A DNA stretch of 64,000 nucleotides from an uncultured Bacteroidales bacterium. Its GTDB lineage: Bacteria > Bacteroidota > Bacteroidia > Bacteroidales > P3. A program made the position numbers and the translations under genes. The stretch is from assembly GCA_947165255.1 (NCBI GenBank), contig CAMUZR010000011.1, positions 1-64,000 on the forward strand. The letters run 5' to 3'. A model generated the notes under the pieces. That model was not told the DNA's origin. It searched no databases and worked only from the letters and a program-made list of their open reading frames with translations. How positions within the stretch are numbered: the first letter of the stretch is position 1; the number at the start of each line of letters is the position of its first letter. Positions 17,584 to 25,606 of this stretch are shown in pieces.

Positions 17584-18978
17584 TTACTTCAACTTGAACT
17601 CGGTGAAGCCAATCAGGCTGCTGTTGGCATACAGGCTGACACGGTAGATGCCAGACTCAAGTTCGGTGTCGTCGTCCTTGCTCCAGTTCATCTCGAATGA
17701 ACGCTCGTCGCCGGTGAACTCGTAGGACTGAACGGTGGTGTAAGCGGTGCGAACTCCGTTAGCATCGAATTTCTGCTCCATTGTGCCGTTGTGGAGGACG
17801 GTGTTAGAGGGAGAAGTGATGACAGCATAGATAGTGATAGTGCCGGGCTCAATTACGCTGTTGGCCAGAATGGTACCCGAAACGCGGAAGGCGCTGGTGG
17901 CAGTGGCGCGGCTGGTGGGACGGCCGGTACCGTTAGAGAGGCGCTTGAGAGGAGTGACAGAGATGGCCTCGGCGGAGAGAATGGAAGCGCGGCTGACCTT
18001 AGCAGCCATCTTGGCATTCTCAACGGCGGTGTTTTCAGCATTTCTCTTATAGGCTACGACCTCGTTACGAAGGCTGTCGTTCTCGTTGCGGAGCACGACG
18101 TTCTCGGCACGAAGGCGCTGGAGTTCCTCATAATATTCATCGCACAGAGCCTGCAGTTCGGCAAGTTTCTTATTGATATTGCCCTTAGTCTTGGCTACGT
18201 TGGACTTAGACTCAGCAGTGGTCTTGGCGGCCTCGGCCTTGGCCTTGGCGGCGGCAGTATTGGCTTCGGCAACGAGGGCGGTCTGTTTTGCCAATTCATC
18301 TTGCAAGCGGGCGATTTCGGCCTGCTGGTTACTGACCTGGCTCTGAAGCTGAGCCACCTGGGTAGCATAGTCGGTGTTGGGAACGCTTTGGGTGGTCTCA
18401 ATGGAGCGTTGGCCAAGCAGATAGGCCACATGTGCGGTGAGGGAGTCGTTAGTATTGGTCAGGCGTACCTTGTCGTTTGAGAGAGCCACAATGCGGACAT
18501 CCTGTTCGCGAACCAAACGCTGCAGACGGGCAATGGTCTCGCGGTCAGCATAGCCTTCAACTGCCTTGAGGTCGTTCAGCTCGGTGCTCATCTGCTCCAG
18601 ACGGCTCTTGAGGAGTTCTATTTCGGCTTTCTTGGACTCCAACTGAGCGCGGAGCTTTCTTACCTGGGCCTTATTGGTCTTAGTAACGGTGCGGGTAGTG
18701 GTAGTAGCGGAACCCTTGCCATTGAGTTGGTTGATGAGGTTCTGGATTTCTGCGGCCTGGGCCTCAATGGCGCTGTCGCGCTCTGAAAGCTGCTTGGCAT
18801 AGTTATCGCAATTGTCCTGCATGGCATGATAATCCTGCATAATGGAATCCAATGTGACCTGCATTTCGTGGACAGAAGAGCCCGTTTGTTCGTTTTGGTT
18901 GCAAGAAACGAGGCATCCTGCGGTGAAAAAGGTAAGCACAAGTACCTTAAAAAAAGATCTCTTTCTGATTGTCTTCAT
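17584..18978 (-). CDS. Coiled-coil lipoprotein heading the mur operon
   Basis: A 464-residue lipoprotein (lipobox LVSC, Cys near residue 26). Residues about 35-320 are long heptad-like coiled coil interrupted by Thr-rich and Ala/Lys-rich stretches; the C-terminal 110 residues form a beta-rich domain (AFRVSGTILANSVIEPG onwards) ending in FTEFKLK. I do not recognise a named family. Similar coiled-coil lipoproteins sit in the periplasm of Bacteroidota and may bridge membrane and cell wall. It is the first gene of the operon, 5 nt before murL, which suggests an envelope role; that is inference. Confidence 0.8.
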   Translation of the reverse strand: MKTIRKRSFFKVLVLTFFTAGCLVSCNQNEQTGSSVHEMQVTLDSIMQDYHAMQDNCDNYAKQLSERDSAIEAQAAEIQNLINQLNGKGSATTTTRTVTKTNKAQVRKLRAQLESKKAEIELLKSRLEQMSTELNDLKAVEGYADRETIARLQRLVREQDVRIVALSNDKVRLTNTNDSLTAHVAYLLGQRSIETTQSVPNTDYATQVAQLQSQVSNQQAEIARLQDELAKQTALVAEANTAAAKAKAEAAKTTAESKSNVAKTKGNINKKLAELQALCDEYYEELQRLRAENVVLRNENDSLRNEVVAYKRNAENTAVENAKMAAKVSRASILSAEAISVTPLKRLSNGTGRPTSRATATSAFRVSGTILANSVIEPGTITIYAVITSPSNTVLHNGTMEQKFDANGVRTAYTTVQSYEFTGDERSFEMNWSKDDDTELESGIYRVSLYANSSLIGFTEFKLK

Positions 18979-19020
18979 TGTATTTATGTATTTATTTCTA
19001 TCTAATTAAAAAAAAGATTG

Positions 19021-19028
19021 TACTTTTG
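19021..19028 (+). promoter_or_regulatory. -7 box for the outer-membrane gene
   Basis: TACTTTTG, divergent to and partly overlapping the mur operon promoter region. No TTG is seen at -33, so this is a weaker call. Confidence 0.4.
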
Positions 19029-19039
19029 TAATCGAAATG

Positions 19040-19070
19040 CAAAAATAAATCTTTTTTTTTGAATAGACAA
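19040..19070 (-). promoter_or_regulatory. Promoter of the lipoprotein-murL-murD2 operon
   Basis: Minus-strand TTG (19070-19068), 20 nt, TATTTTTG (19047-19040), about 60 nt upstream of the lipoprotein start: a good Bacteroidota promoter. Confidence 0.65.
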
Positions 19071-19089
19071 TATTTTGGCAAAAAAATTT

Positions 19090-19887
19090 ATGAACCGATT
19101 TTTTATACTATTTTTTTTAGCCCTTTTTGCATTGCCCAAGGCGCAAGCCGAGCGCGACTCTGTGCAGGGAGTCTATCTCGGCCTGCAGGGCGGTTTGGGC
19201 TACGGCCTCTACCGCGACTTGGGCGCATCGCCCCTCACTTACCGAGGGTTGGAACTGACTCCAGGATTGAACGTGCGCGTCGACCAGCCCAAGTGGCGTT
19301 TCCAAGCAGGTTTGGGCGTCAGAGGAGGCGGCTATGGCTACAGCTTGGGTATTAGTAATATGCAGTCCTTCGGCGGGCAATTCACCCTAGGCGTTAGTGC
19401 ATTGCGTAAAACGGCCCAAAATGGGCCATGGCAGTTGTGGGGCGGTGCCTCGCTCGACAATCGCACCGACTTCCGCTACAGCAGCGCCATGGGCAATGCC
19501 GACGTCGGCATTGCCAACTTTGTCAATTTGAACCTTATCGGGCAGATCGAACTCTCACTCAGGCGCTGGGTGCTGCATGCCCAGCTCGCGCTCACTCCTG
19601 TCTCGCTCCTTCTCCGTCCCGGCTACGCCTACATGGACAATTTCGACAGCGATATCAGCAGTCCCACGGCCAACCTTTTAGACCAGTACCGATGGTATCT
19701 TGCCGGGGCAACCATCATTGCCTCCGACCTTGGTGCTACCTTCGTGCTCCCCAACGGCAACCGCATAGGCCTTTCCTACTGCTGGCACTATATGACCTCC
19801 CGTGCCACCTCCGACAACCTCTCGGCCCCCTTCTGTTTCGAGCAGGCCGGCCATGCGCTCTTGTTCGAGCTGGGTTTCAAACTATAA
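19090..19887 (+). CDS. Outer-membrane beta-barrel-like protein
   Basis: A 265-residue protein with a signal peptide ending in KAQA. The start is taken at ATG 19090; an in-frame TTG at 19075 adds only Met-Ala-Lys-Lys-Phe and lacks a better ribosome site. The mature part alternates polar and aromatic or glycine-rich strands (GLQGGLGYGLY, GGYGYSLGI) and ends with a hydrophobic strand finishing in Phe-Lys-Leu, as in eight- to twelve-strand outer-membrane barrels. No specific family recognised. It precedes the S41 protease by 55 nt on the same strand and may be co-transcribed. Confidence 0.75.
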   Translation: MNRFFILFFLALFALPKAQAERDSVQGVYLGLQGGLGYGLYRDLGASPLTYRGLELTPGLNVRVDQPKWRFQAGLGVRGGGYGYSLGISNMQSFGGQFTLGVSALRKTAQNGPWQLWGGASLDNRTDFRYSSAMGNADVGIANFVNLNLIGQIELSLRRWVLHAQLALTPVSLLLRPGYAYMDNFDSDISSPTANLLDQYRWYLAGATIIASDLGATFVLPNGNRIGLSYCWHYMTSRATSDNLSAPFCFEQAGHALLFELGFKL

Positions 19888-19942
19888 TCGCATCAACCTT
19901 TTACCCTGAATTTCTACTATTCGAATCCTCAATCCTCCAAAA

Positions 19943-20986
19943 ATGAAAAAAACGCTTTTCGCCTTCCTGCTCTGCGGCATGCTCCTCTCCTTAACCTCGT
20001 GTGAAAAGGCTCTCATGGCAGACGACATTGCCCCCACGCCCACCAACACTTTCGGCTACCTGTGGAAAAAATTCGACCAACAATACGCCATGTTCGACGT
20101 CAAAGGGGTCGACTGGAACGCCATGTACGACAGCCTCTACCCCCTCGTCAGCGACACAATGGATGCCGACAGCCTTTTTTCCGTCTGCGCCACCCTGCTC
20201 AACAGTCTCCGCGACGGCCACGTAAATCTCTACGGCTCATATGACATCAGTCGATCCGACTCTCTCTACTACGACTTCTACACCGAGAGCGACATCGATG
20301 CCAACACCGTAGTCCTTAACTATATGGGCATCAACTACCACATTGCCGGTGGCCTGGCCCATTCCGGCCTCTGTGGCGACAGCGTCATCTACATCCGCTA
20401 CAGCTCCTTCAGCAATGCCATCGGCCTAGGCCAATTTCGCCACCTCCTGCGCAGCTATCCCAATGCCCAGGGCATGATTTTCGACATCCGCGGCAATGGT
20501 GGCGGCACCATCGAAAACATCTACCGTTTCTTCAGCCTCATGCCCTCCCACGGCCAGCCCCTCTTTTACTCGCAAATCAAGTCCGGCCCCGGCCACGACG
20601 ACTTTGCCCCGCTGCAGACTACCTACGCCCCCACCGTTCCGGCCGACGACAAAGACATCTTCACCAAACCCGTCCTTGTGCTCATCGACCGCGGCTGCTT
20701 CAGTGCTGCCAGCGCCTTTGCCATCTGCACCCAGGCTTACGACAACATGCTTCTCATGGGCGACACCACCAGTGGCGGCCTCGGGCTCCCCTCCATGGGC
20801 GTACTGCCCAACGGCTGGCGCTACCGCATCACCGTCACTCGCACCTTTGCCCTCGACGGCCGCAACTACGAAAACGGAGTACCTCCCGACATACCTCTCC
20901 GTCTCGACTGGCAGCAAGTGCGCCTCCACGGCCGAGACAACATCATCGACTCCGCCTGCTCCATCATCCTCAACCAATCACATTAA
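19943..20986 (+). CDS. S41-family serine protease lipoprotein
   Basis: A 347-residue lipoprotein (lipobox LTSC, Cys20). The N-terminal helical cap is tricorn/CtpA-like (WKKFDQQYAMFD), followed by the S41 core with DIRGNGGGTIENI (181-193) and the nucleophile region GCFSAASAFA, Ser254 being the predicted catalytic serine. A clear PDZ domain is not visible, typical of the short tricorn-core-like S41 lipoproteins of Bacteroidota. It acts on the periplasmic face. The substrate is unknown. The PPDK-like gene starts 12 nt downstream. Confidence 0.9.
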   Translation: MKKTLFAFLLCGMLLSLTSCEKALMADDIAPTPTNTFGYLWKKFDQQYAMFDVKGVDWNAMYDSLYPLVSDTMDADSLFSVCATLLNSLRDGHVNLYGSYDISRSDSLYYDFYTESDIDANTVVLNYMGINYHIAGGLAHSGLCGDSVIYIRYSSFSNAIGLGQFRHLLRSYPNAQGMIFDIRGNGGGTIENIYRFFSLMPSHGQPLFYSQIKSGPGHDDFAPLQTTYAPTVPADDKDIFTKPVLVLIDRGCFSAASAFAICTQAYDNMLLMGDTTSGGLGLPSMGVLPNGWRYRITVTRTFALDGRNYENGVPPDIPLRLDWQQVRLHGRDNIIDSACSIILNQSH

Positions 20987-20998
20987 TTCTACAAAACC

Positions 20999-23653
20999 AT
21001 GAAAATACAAATTAGGGCCAGCTACCCCAACTATCAAATGATTCGTCGCTATGCCCAATGCGGACCCGAAGTCTTCAACCGCAATGTCGACGACACCAAT
21101 AACCTTCTAGAAGGAAACAAACCCGGCACCGTCATCTACACCCTCGACGGCGAAACCCAACAGCGCGAATTCCCACCCCGTTGGTACGACATGTACCGCC
21201 TGCTCAAGAGCCACAGCCAGCAAAAGGAACACTTCCTGCGCCTCCTCTTGGCCGAGTCCGACGGCTCCGCCACCCCGGCGCAGTTGACCGAACTGGCCGA
21301 AAGCCGTCAATCCTTCCGCAACCAAATCATCCAGTACGTCAACTCCCACCCCCTCAAAGAAAACGACGAGGTAATCACCGCCCTCACCGACAGGGACTTC
21401 TCCATCGACGAAATCAGCTACAAGGGCAAGATGCTTCTCGACCTTACCCAGAACTGCTATCCCGTGCCCGACTTCGTCATCCTCACCGCCGACTCCTTCA
21501 AGCATCCCGAGCATCTCGAGGAAAACATCGCCACCGCCCTCCACAACCTCAAAATCATGATAGGCAACGATGCCGACGGTGAGCCCAACCCCCTGGTCTT
21601 TGCCATCCGGTGTGCCATGCCGCAGTACATTCCCGGCCTCATGCCCACACTCCTCAACATCGGCGTCACCCAGGAGGTACACAAACAACTCTGCAAAGTA
21701 CACGGCTGCGACATGGCCCACCGCGTCTACCTCTCCACCCTCTCCACCCTCTCCGAAATGCTGGGCATCGCCCACGACCACCTCCAGTTCAACACTCCAC
21801 ACACCATCGAATACCAGCAGGAAACCATCGCCCGCATGGAATCCGCCATCGCCGCCTTCCGCCCCGACGGCCAGCGCCTCCTCACCGACCCCTTCTATCA
21901 GACGCTGAAACTCGTGCAGCACGTCCGACAATTCTATGTCGACAACCAGGACATGATTCTCACCTTCATGCAGGGCAAACAGGCCTCCCCCTCGCTCATC
22001 CTCCATCGTATGGTGTGGACCATAGGCAACGACCAGTCCTACCCAGGCGTACTCTACAGCCGCAACAGCCGCACCGGCAAAGGCAGCCAGATAGAAAGCT
22101 ACCGCAATATCTTCGGCGAGGAAATCATGACCGGCGACGTCATATCCGACGATGTCGCCTACACCAACCGCGACACCATCAAAGACGCCTACCCCGCCGT
22201 CTATCACTTCCACCCCCTGCTGGTCAAACTAGAGGAGCGCTACAAATCCCCCGTCACCATCGAGTTCGCCGTCGAAACCCGTCCTGCCAAACTCAGCCTC
22301 TTCTCCGTGCTGCAGTTGAACATGTCCGAAATGACCGGCCCAGCCGCCCTCATCTCCGCCATCGACCTTCTGCGCGAAGGGCGCATCGACAAGCACCACG
22401 TCATGAACATCATCAAGCCCTACCACACCCGCCAGATAGTATCCGCCGCCATCGACCCCGGCTCCATCCAGAAATTACAATTTTTCGGCAAAGGGCTCAG
22501 CGTCCTTCCCCGCACCGCCATCACCGCCGTTCTCTGCTTCAGCCCCACCAAGGCCCGCGAGATTTCGGCCAAAGGACAGCAGGTTTGCCTCTGTCAGGAA
22601 CGCTTCATCCCCGAGGACACTATCGTCCTCAACGAGGTCCACGCCATCCTTTGCATGACACCTGCCGCCATCCATGTGGTCACCGCCTGCCGGGGCTATG
22701 GCATACCCGCCTTCATGAACCTGCAAAACTACGGCATTCGTTTCGAGCATGACGGCAACTCCTACAAGCTGGTAAACGAAGACGGACTCGAACTGCACGA
22801 AATGGACCACATCACCATCTCCAGCCGCCAGCAAACCATCTATAAGGGCGTGGCCGACTTCAAACCCGCCCGTTTCACCAAGTTCCTCCGTGGCGAACAT
22901 GTCGAGCTGAGCCCCCAGGAGGTAGGCTTCTTCAACGACATGCGCAGCGCCTACGAAATCTACGAGGAGATTGTCACCAACGAGCAGGCCTCCGTCATTG
23001 TCGACGTCGACCAGCTGGCCCGCCTCATCCGCCTCGAACTGCAAGACAAACCCGACGTGGCCATGGGCATCGTCAACAACTGGTATCAGGACCACTCCGA
23101 CCTCTACGTGCGCCAAGTGCTAGAGAGCAAAATGGGCTCCCATCAGGACCAGTCGCGTGTCTTCAACCTCCTGTCCAACCGCCGCAAGGTGCATTTTTTC
23201 AAGAAAGTATCGCGCATCTGTCTTGAAAAAGAGCTCTCAGGGCTCAAGGCCGGCTCCTTCATGCTGGGCCGTTTCGTTTCCAAGCCTATCGCCACTGCCG
23301 TTTGGGACAACCTCGACGACCAAATCGTGGCCTTTCTGCTGAACGAATACGTCCTCTACGAGAAGTATCTGCATGTGCTCGAGGAGGTGGGCGAAATACG
23401 CCTCGCCCGCGCCCATAGCCGCATCGAGACCGAGGGCATCGACAACATGATAATCAACAATTTCGACATCTACAACTTCGTCCCACTCCTCTATTCCCAC
23501 CATAGTTGGCAGGCCATTGCCGACAGCCTCGACCACATCGAGCACCAAGAGAACACGCACCTGCTTCTAGAGAAACTATCCAAGCCCATCGACCAGATTT
23601 TCGACCTGGAAAAACCCTGGGTGAGGGCCGAAGTAGAATCGCACAAACTATAG
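20999..23653 (+). CDS. PPDK-like ATP-grasp and phosphohistidine protein lacking the PEP barrel
   Basis: An 884-residue protein related to pyruvate phosphate dikinase and PEP synthase. It shows an ATP-grasp-type nucleotide domain (PVPDFVILTADSF near 155; GVLYSRNSRTGKGSQ near 350; VTIEFAVE near 420) and a swivelling phosphohistidine domain in which His559 (IHVVTACRGYGIPAF) aligns with the PPDK catalytic His (TSHAAVVARGMG). Where PPDK has a PEP/pyruvate TIM barrel, this protein has about 300 residues of a different, mostly helical region with none of the PEP-binding motifs. It may phosphorylate another acceptor. It is 12 nt downstream of the S41 gene. Confidence 0.8.
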   Translation: MKIQIRASYPNYQMIRRYAQCGPEVFNRNVDDTNNLLEGNKPGTVIYTLDGETQQREFPPRWYDMYRLLKSHSQQKEHFLRLLLAESDGSATPAQLTELAESRQSFRNQIIQYVNSHPLKENDEVITALTDRDFSIDEISYKGKMLLDLTQNCYPVPDFVILTADSFKHPEHLEENIATALHNLKIMIGNDADGEPNPLVFAIRCAMPQYIPGLMPTLLNIGVTQEVHKQLCKVHGCDMAHRVYLSTLSTLSEMLGIAHDHLQFNTPHTIEYQQETIARMESAIAAFRPDGQRLLTDPFYQTLKLVQHVRQFYVDNQDMILTFMQGKQASPSLILHRMVWTIGNDQSYPGVLYSRNSRTGKGSQIESYRNIFGEEIMTGDVISDDVAYTNRDTIKDAYPAVYHFHPLLVKLEERYKSPVTIEFAVETRPAKLSLFSVLQLNMSEMTGPAALISAIDLLREGRIDKHHVMNIIKPYHTRQIVSAAIDPGSIQKLQFFGKGLSVLPRTAITAVLCFSPTKAREISAKGQQVCLCQERFIPEDTIVLNEVHAILCMTPAAIHVVTACRGYGIPAFMNLQNYGIRFEHDGNSYKLVNEDGLELHEMDHITISSRQQTIYKGVADFKPARFTKFLRGEHVELSPQEVGFFNDMRSAYEIYEEIVTNEQASVIVDVDQLARLIRLELQDKPDVAMGIVNNWYQDHSDLYVRQVLESKMGSHQDQSRVFNLLSNRRKVHFFKKVSRICLEKELSGLKAGSFMLGRFVSKPIATAVWDNLDDQIVAFLLNEYVLYEKYLHVLEEVGEIRLARAHSRIETEGIDNMIINNFDIYNFVPLLYSHHSWQAIADSLDHIEHQENTHLLLEKLSKPIDQIFDLEKPWVRAEVESHKL

Positions 23654-23719
23654 TGGTTGCAATAAGATAACACATTTTTACCCAATTGTTCACATACGGC
23701 ATCTTTCAATCGCCCCCAC

Positions 23720-24463
23720 ATGAAAGCCCCACACCCCATCACCCTCTGCCTTGTGCTGCTGCTGCTCGTCCTGCCGGCGCAGCGCGGCCACTGCCAAACA
23801 GTCGTACCTGCCGCTGTCGGAAACCAGTCGTCCACCCTCGACACCGCCGCGTTATCCCTGCCTGACACCACATGGGACTATCGCGTACTGAAATCTCTCC
23901 AGTCAGGCCGTTCCGAAGGCTGGAACCGCCACTGGCTCACGGTCAGCAACACCTTCGTCCTTGCCCCCTTCACCTCGGTAGGCTTTGCCGTGGGAGGCCT
24001 TTGCACAAATAACGACCCCCTGCGGAGCAACCAGCTGTATGCCGACGCGTTTGAGTTTCTGGGCGCCTACACCCTCTGCATGGGCGTTACCATGGGAATG
24101 AAAGCCGCCTTCCGCCGCCCGCGGCCCTGGGTGGCCTACGAGGGCGACCTGCTCTGCCTACAGCCCGTGCGTTCCGCCTCCTTCCCCTCGGGACACACCT
24201 CTACGCTCTTCGTCACGGCCACATCGCTCACCCTCATGTATCCCCGGTGGTATGTGGCCGTGCCTGCCTACCTCTGGGCCGGCTCCGTCGCTTTCAGCCG
24301 TCTGTATGTCGGCGCCCATTACCCCACCGACGTGCTGGCCGGTGCACTCATAGGCACAGGCTGCGCCTTCCTGGCCCATGCCGTCCGTGTGCGCATCTGC
24401 AAGGAACACCCCGAGCTCTATCCGCCTTCTGCCGTTCTGCTTCCGCTCTCTTTTTCCTTCTGA
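23720..24463 (+). CDS. PAP2-family membrane phosphatase
   Basis: A 247-residue protein with an N-terminal signal or membrane segment and the three PAP2 signatures: KAAFRRPRP (128-136), FPSGHTS (155-161) and SRLYVGAHYPTD (193-204), whose His200 and Asp204 complete the catalytic set. Such enzymes dephosphorylate lipid phosphates such as phosphatidic acid, PGP or undecaprenyl pyrophosphate on the periplasmic side. With uppP elsewhere in this window a lipid A or undecaprenyl role is possible but not shown. It lies 66 nt after the PPDK-like gene. Confidence 0.9.
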   Translation: MKAPHPITLCLVLLLLVLPAQRGHCQTVVPAAVGNQSSTLDTAALSLPDTTWDYRVLKSLQSGRSEGWNRHWLTVSNTFVLAPFTSVGFAVGGLCTNNDPLRSNQLYADAFEFLGAYTLCMGVTMGMKAAFRRPRPWVAYEGDLLCLQPVRSASFPSGHTSTLFVTATSLTLMYPRWYVAVPAYLWAGSVAFSRLYVGAHYPTDVLAGALIGTGCAFLAHAVRVRICKEHPELYPPSAVLLPLSFSF

Positions 24464-24829
24464 AGCAACCCCTTCTGACGCTCCTGCCCCAGGCCTTATT
24501 ATCTCGCCTAGGGCATAAGGCCGAGGTCTCTTTTTGCCTCAATGCCACCCTTATCAAACGTGCAGTTGTCAGTCCGCCGCCTGCAGCAATGGCTTTTTGT
24601 GCGGGCCTTATGGCTGAGCCCGCAGCCATAGATGGCTCCCCTGTCCTTCCCCTCAATGATGGTCAGAGAGCCTTTCGATAGTCCATAGTTCCTGTATGCG
24701 CAAAAGGAACAACTATAGAGGATCTAAAGACGATGTATCAAACATCGAGCGCAGATAGAGTAGGCTTTCCCCTATCAAATAATACACTTTGGTTGGCGTC
24801 GTAGGCCATTGGAAATGCTTGGACTGGGT
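24464..24829. other. Intergenic stretch with several hairpins
   Basis: No credible gene. It contains GGCCTTAT ... ATAAGGCC (arms about 24492-24523), a second short hairpin GCGGGC ... GCCCGC near 24600-24623, and the CTATAG repeat copy B. The first hairpin may end the PAP2 transcript but lacks an immediate T-run. Confidence 0.45.
24683..24718. repeat. Short CTATAG-type intergenic repeat, copy B
   Basis: CCATAGTTCCT and AAGGAACAACTATAG face each other as an imperfect inverted repeat. It shares the GTTCCT-TATGCG words with copy C (48431-48487) and the AAGGAACAA word with copy A (1408-1465). Confidence 0.4.
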
Positions 24830-24884
24830 GTGAAAAAATTAGGATTAAAGAGAACTGGACCATTCGTGGGGTTCTCTTTAATCC
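24830..24884 (-). terminator. Terminator of the purF-repeat protein-elbB unit
   Basis: Perfect 14-base arms GGATTAAAGAGAAC (24842-24855) and GTTCTCTTTAATCC (24871-24884). Read on the minus strand, the hairpin is followed by TAATTTTTTC, about 75 nt downstream of the elbB stop. Confidence 0.85.
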
Positions 24885-24958
24885 GTTTATCATTACCTCC
24901 GCGCTAACGCTTTGATAGCGGGTGGGGGAGGGGTGAGTGCTGAGATAGGATGGTTGGG

Positions 24959-25606
24959 CTATCCAAGGTCGGCCTCGAGGGCTGCCACCATGTTTTCGGC
25001 GCCTGCGAATATCTCGCTTATGCGTGTGCCAACCATGTAGGCTGGGGTGGTGTAGACGCGGTGTTGGCGGTCGGCGCAGTATTCGGTGGGTTGGCAGCAA
25101 TGGTGCTTGGCGCCCAGTTGCTCGGCCACTTGAGAGGCTTGGCAGGGCTGTCCCAGGGTGAGGGTTACGCCGAAGGGTCCCAGCACTTTGGCCAGCACCA
25201 TGGGGGCAATGCACATGGCCATGATGGGTTTGTGGGCGTGATAGGTGTCGAGGATGGCGCGCTCCACATCGGGACGGACGGTCATGTTGGCTCCGTCGAA
25301 GGCAAAGGTGGAGAGGTTGCGGGCGGCGCCCATGCCGCCGGGCAGGGCCAGGACGTCGTAGTCGCTGACGTTGAACTGCTCGATGGGCAGGATGTTGCCA
25401 CGGGCAATGCGGGCGGCTTCCTCAAAGATGTCGCGTTGTCCCTCTTCTTTTCCGTCCACGTGGCTGACCACACGGAAGGAGCCTTGGGGTGCGAAGCACT
25501 GGTAGTGCCAGTTGCGGCGGTCGAGCGCCAGCATGAGGGAGAGGGTTTCCTGGAGTTCGCTGCCGTCGCGGTTGCCGCAGCCTGAGAGAATTAATGCTAC
25601 TTTCAT
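24959..25606 (-). CDS. elbB: ElbB-like DJ-1/PfpI family glyoxalase
   Basis: A 215-residue class I glutamine amidotransferase-like protein. It begins MKVALILSGCGNRDGSELQE, the hallmark of the ElbB (isoprenoid biosynthesis-associated) branch, and carries LPGGMGAA and the nucleophile elbow MAMCIAPM with Cys132. Escherichia coli ElbB has weak glyoxalase activity; the physiological role is unsettled. The start at 25606 overlaps the stop of the upstream repeat-protein gene as ATGA, so the two are translationally coupled. Confidence 0.9.
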   Translation of the reverse strand: MKVALILSGCGNRDGSELQETLSLMLALDRRNWHYQCFAPQGSFRVVSHVDGKEEGQRDIFEEAARIARGNILPIEQFNVSDYDVLALPGGMGAARNLSTFAFDGANMTVRPDVERAILDTYHAHKPIMAMCIAPMVLAKVLGPFGVTLTLGQPCQASQVAEQLGAKHHCCQPTEYCADRQHRVYTTPAYMVGTRISEIFAGAENMVAALEADLG

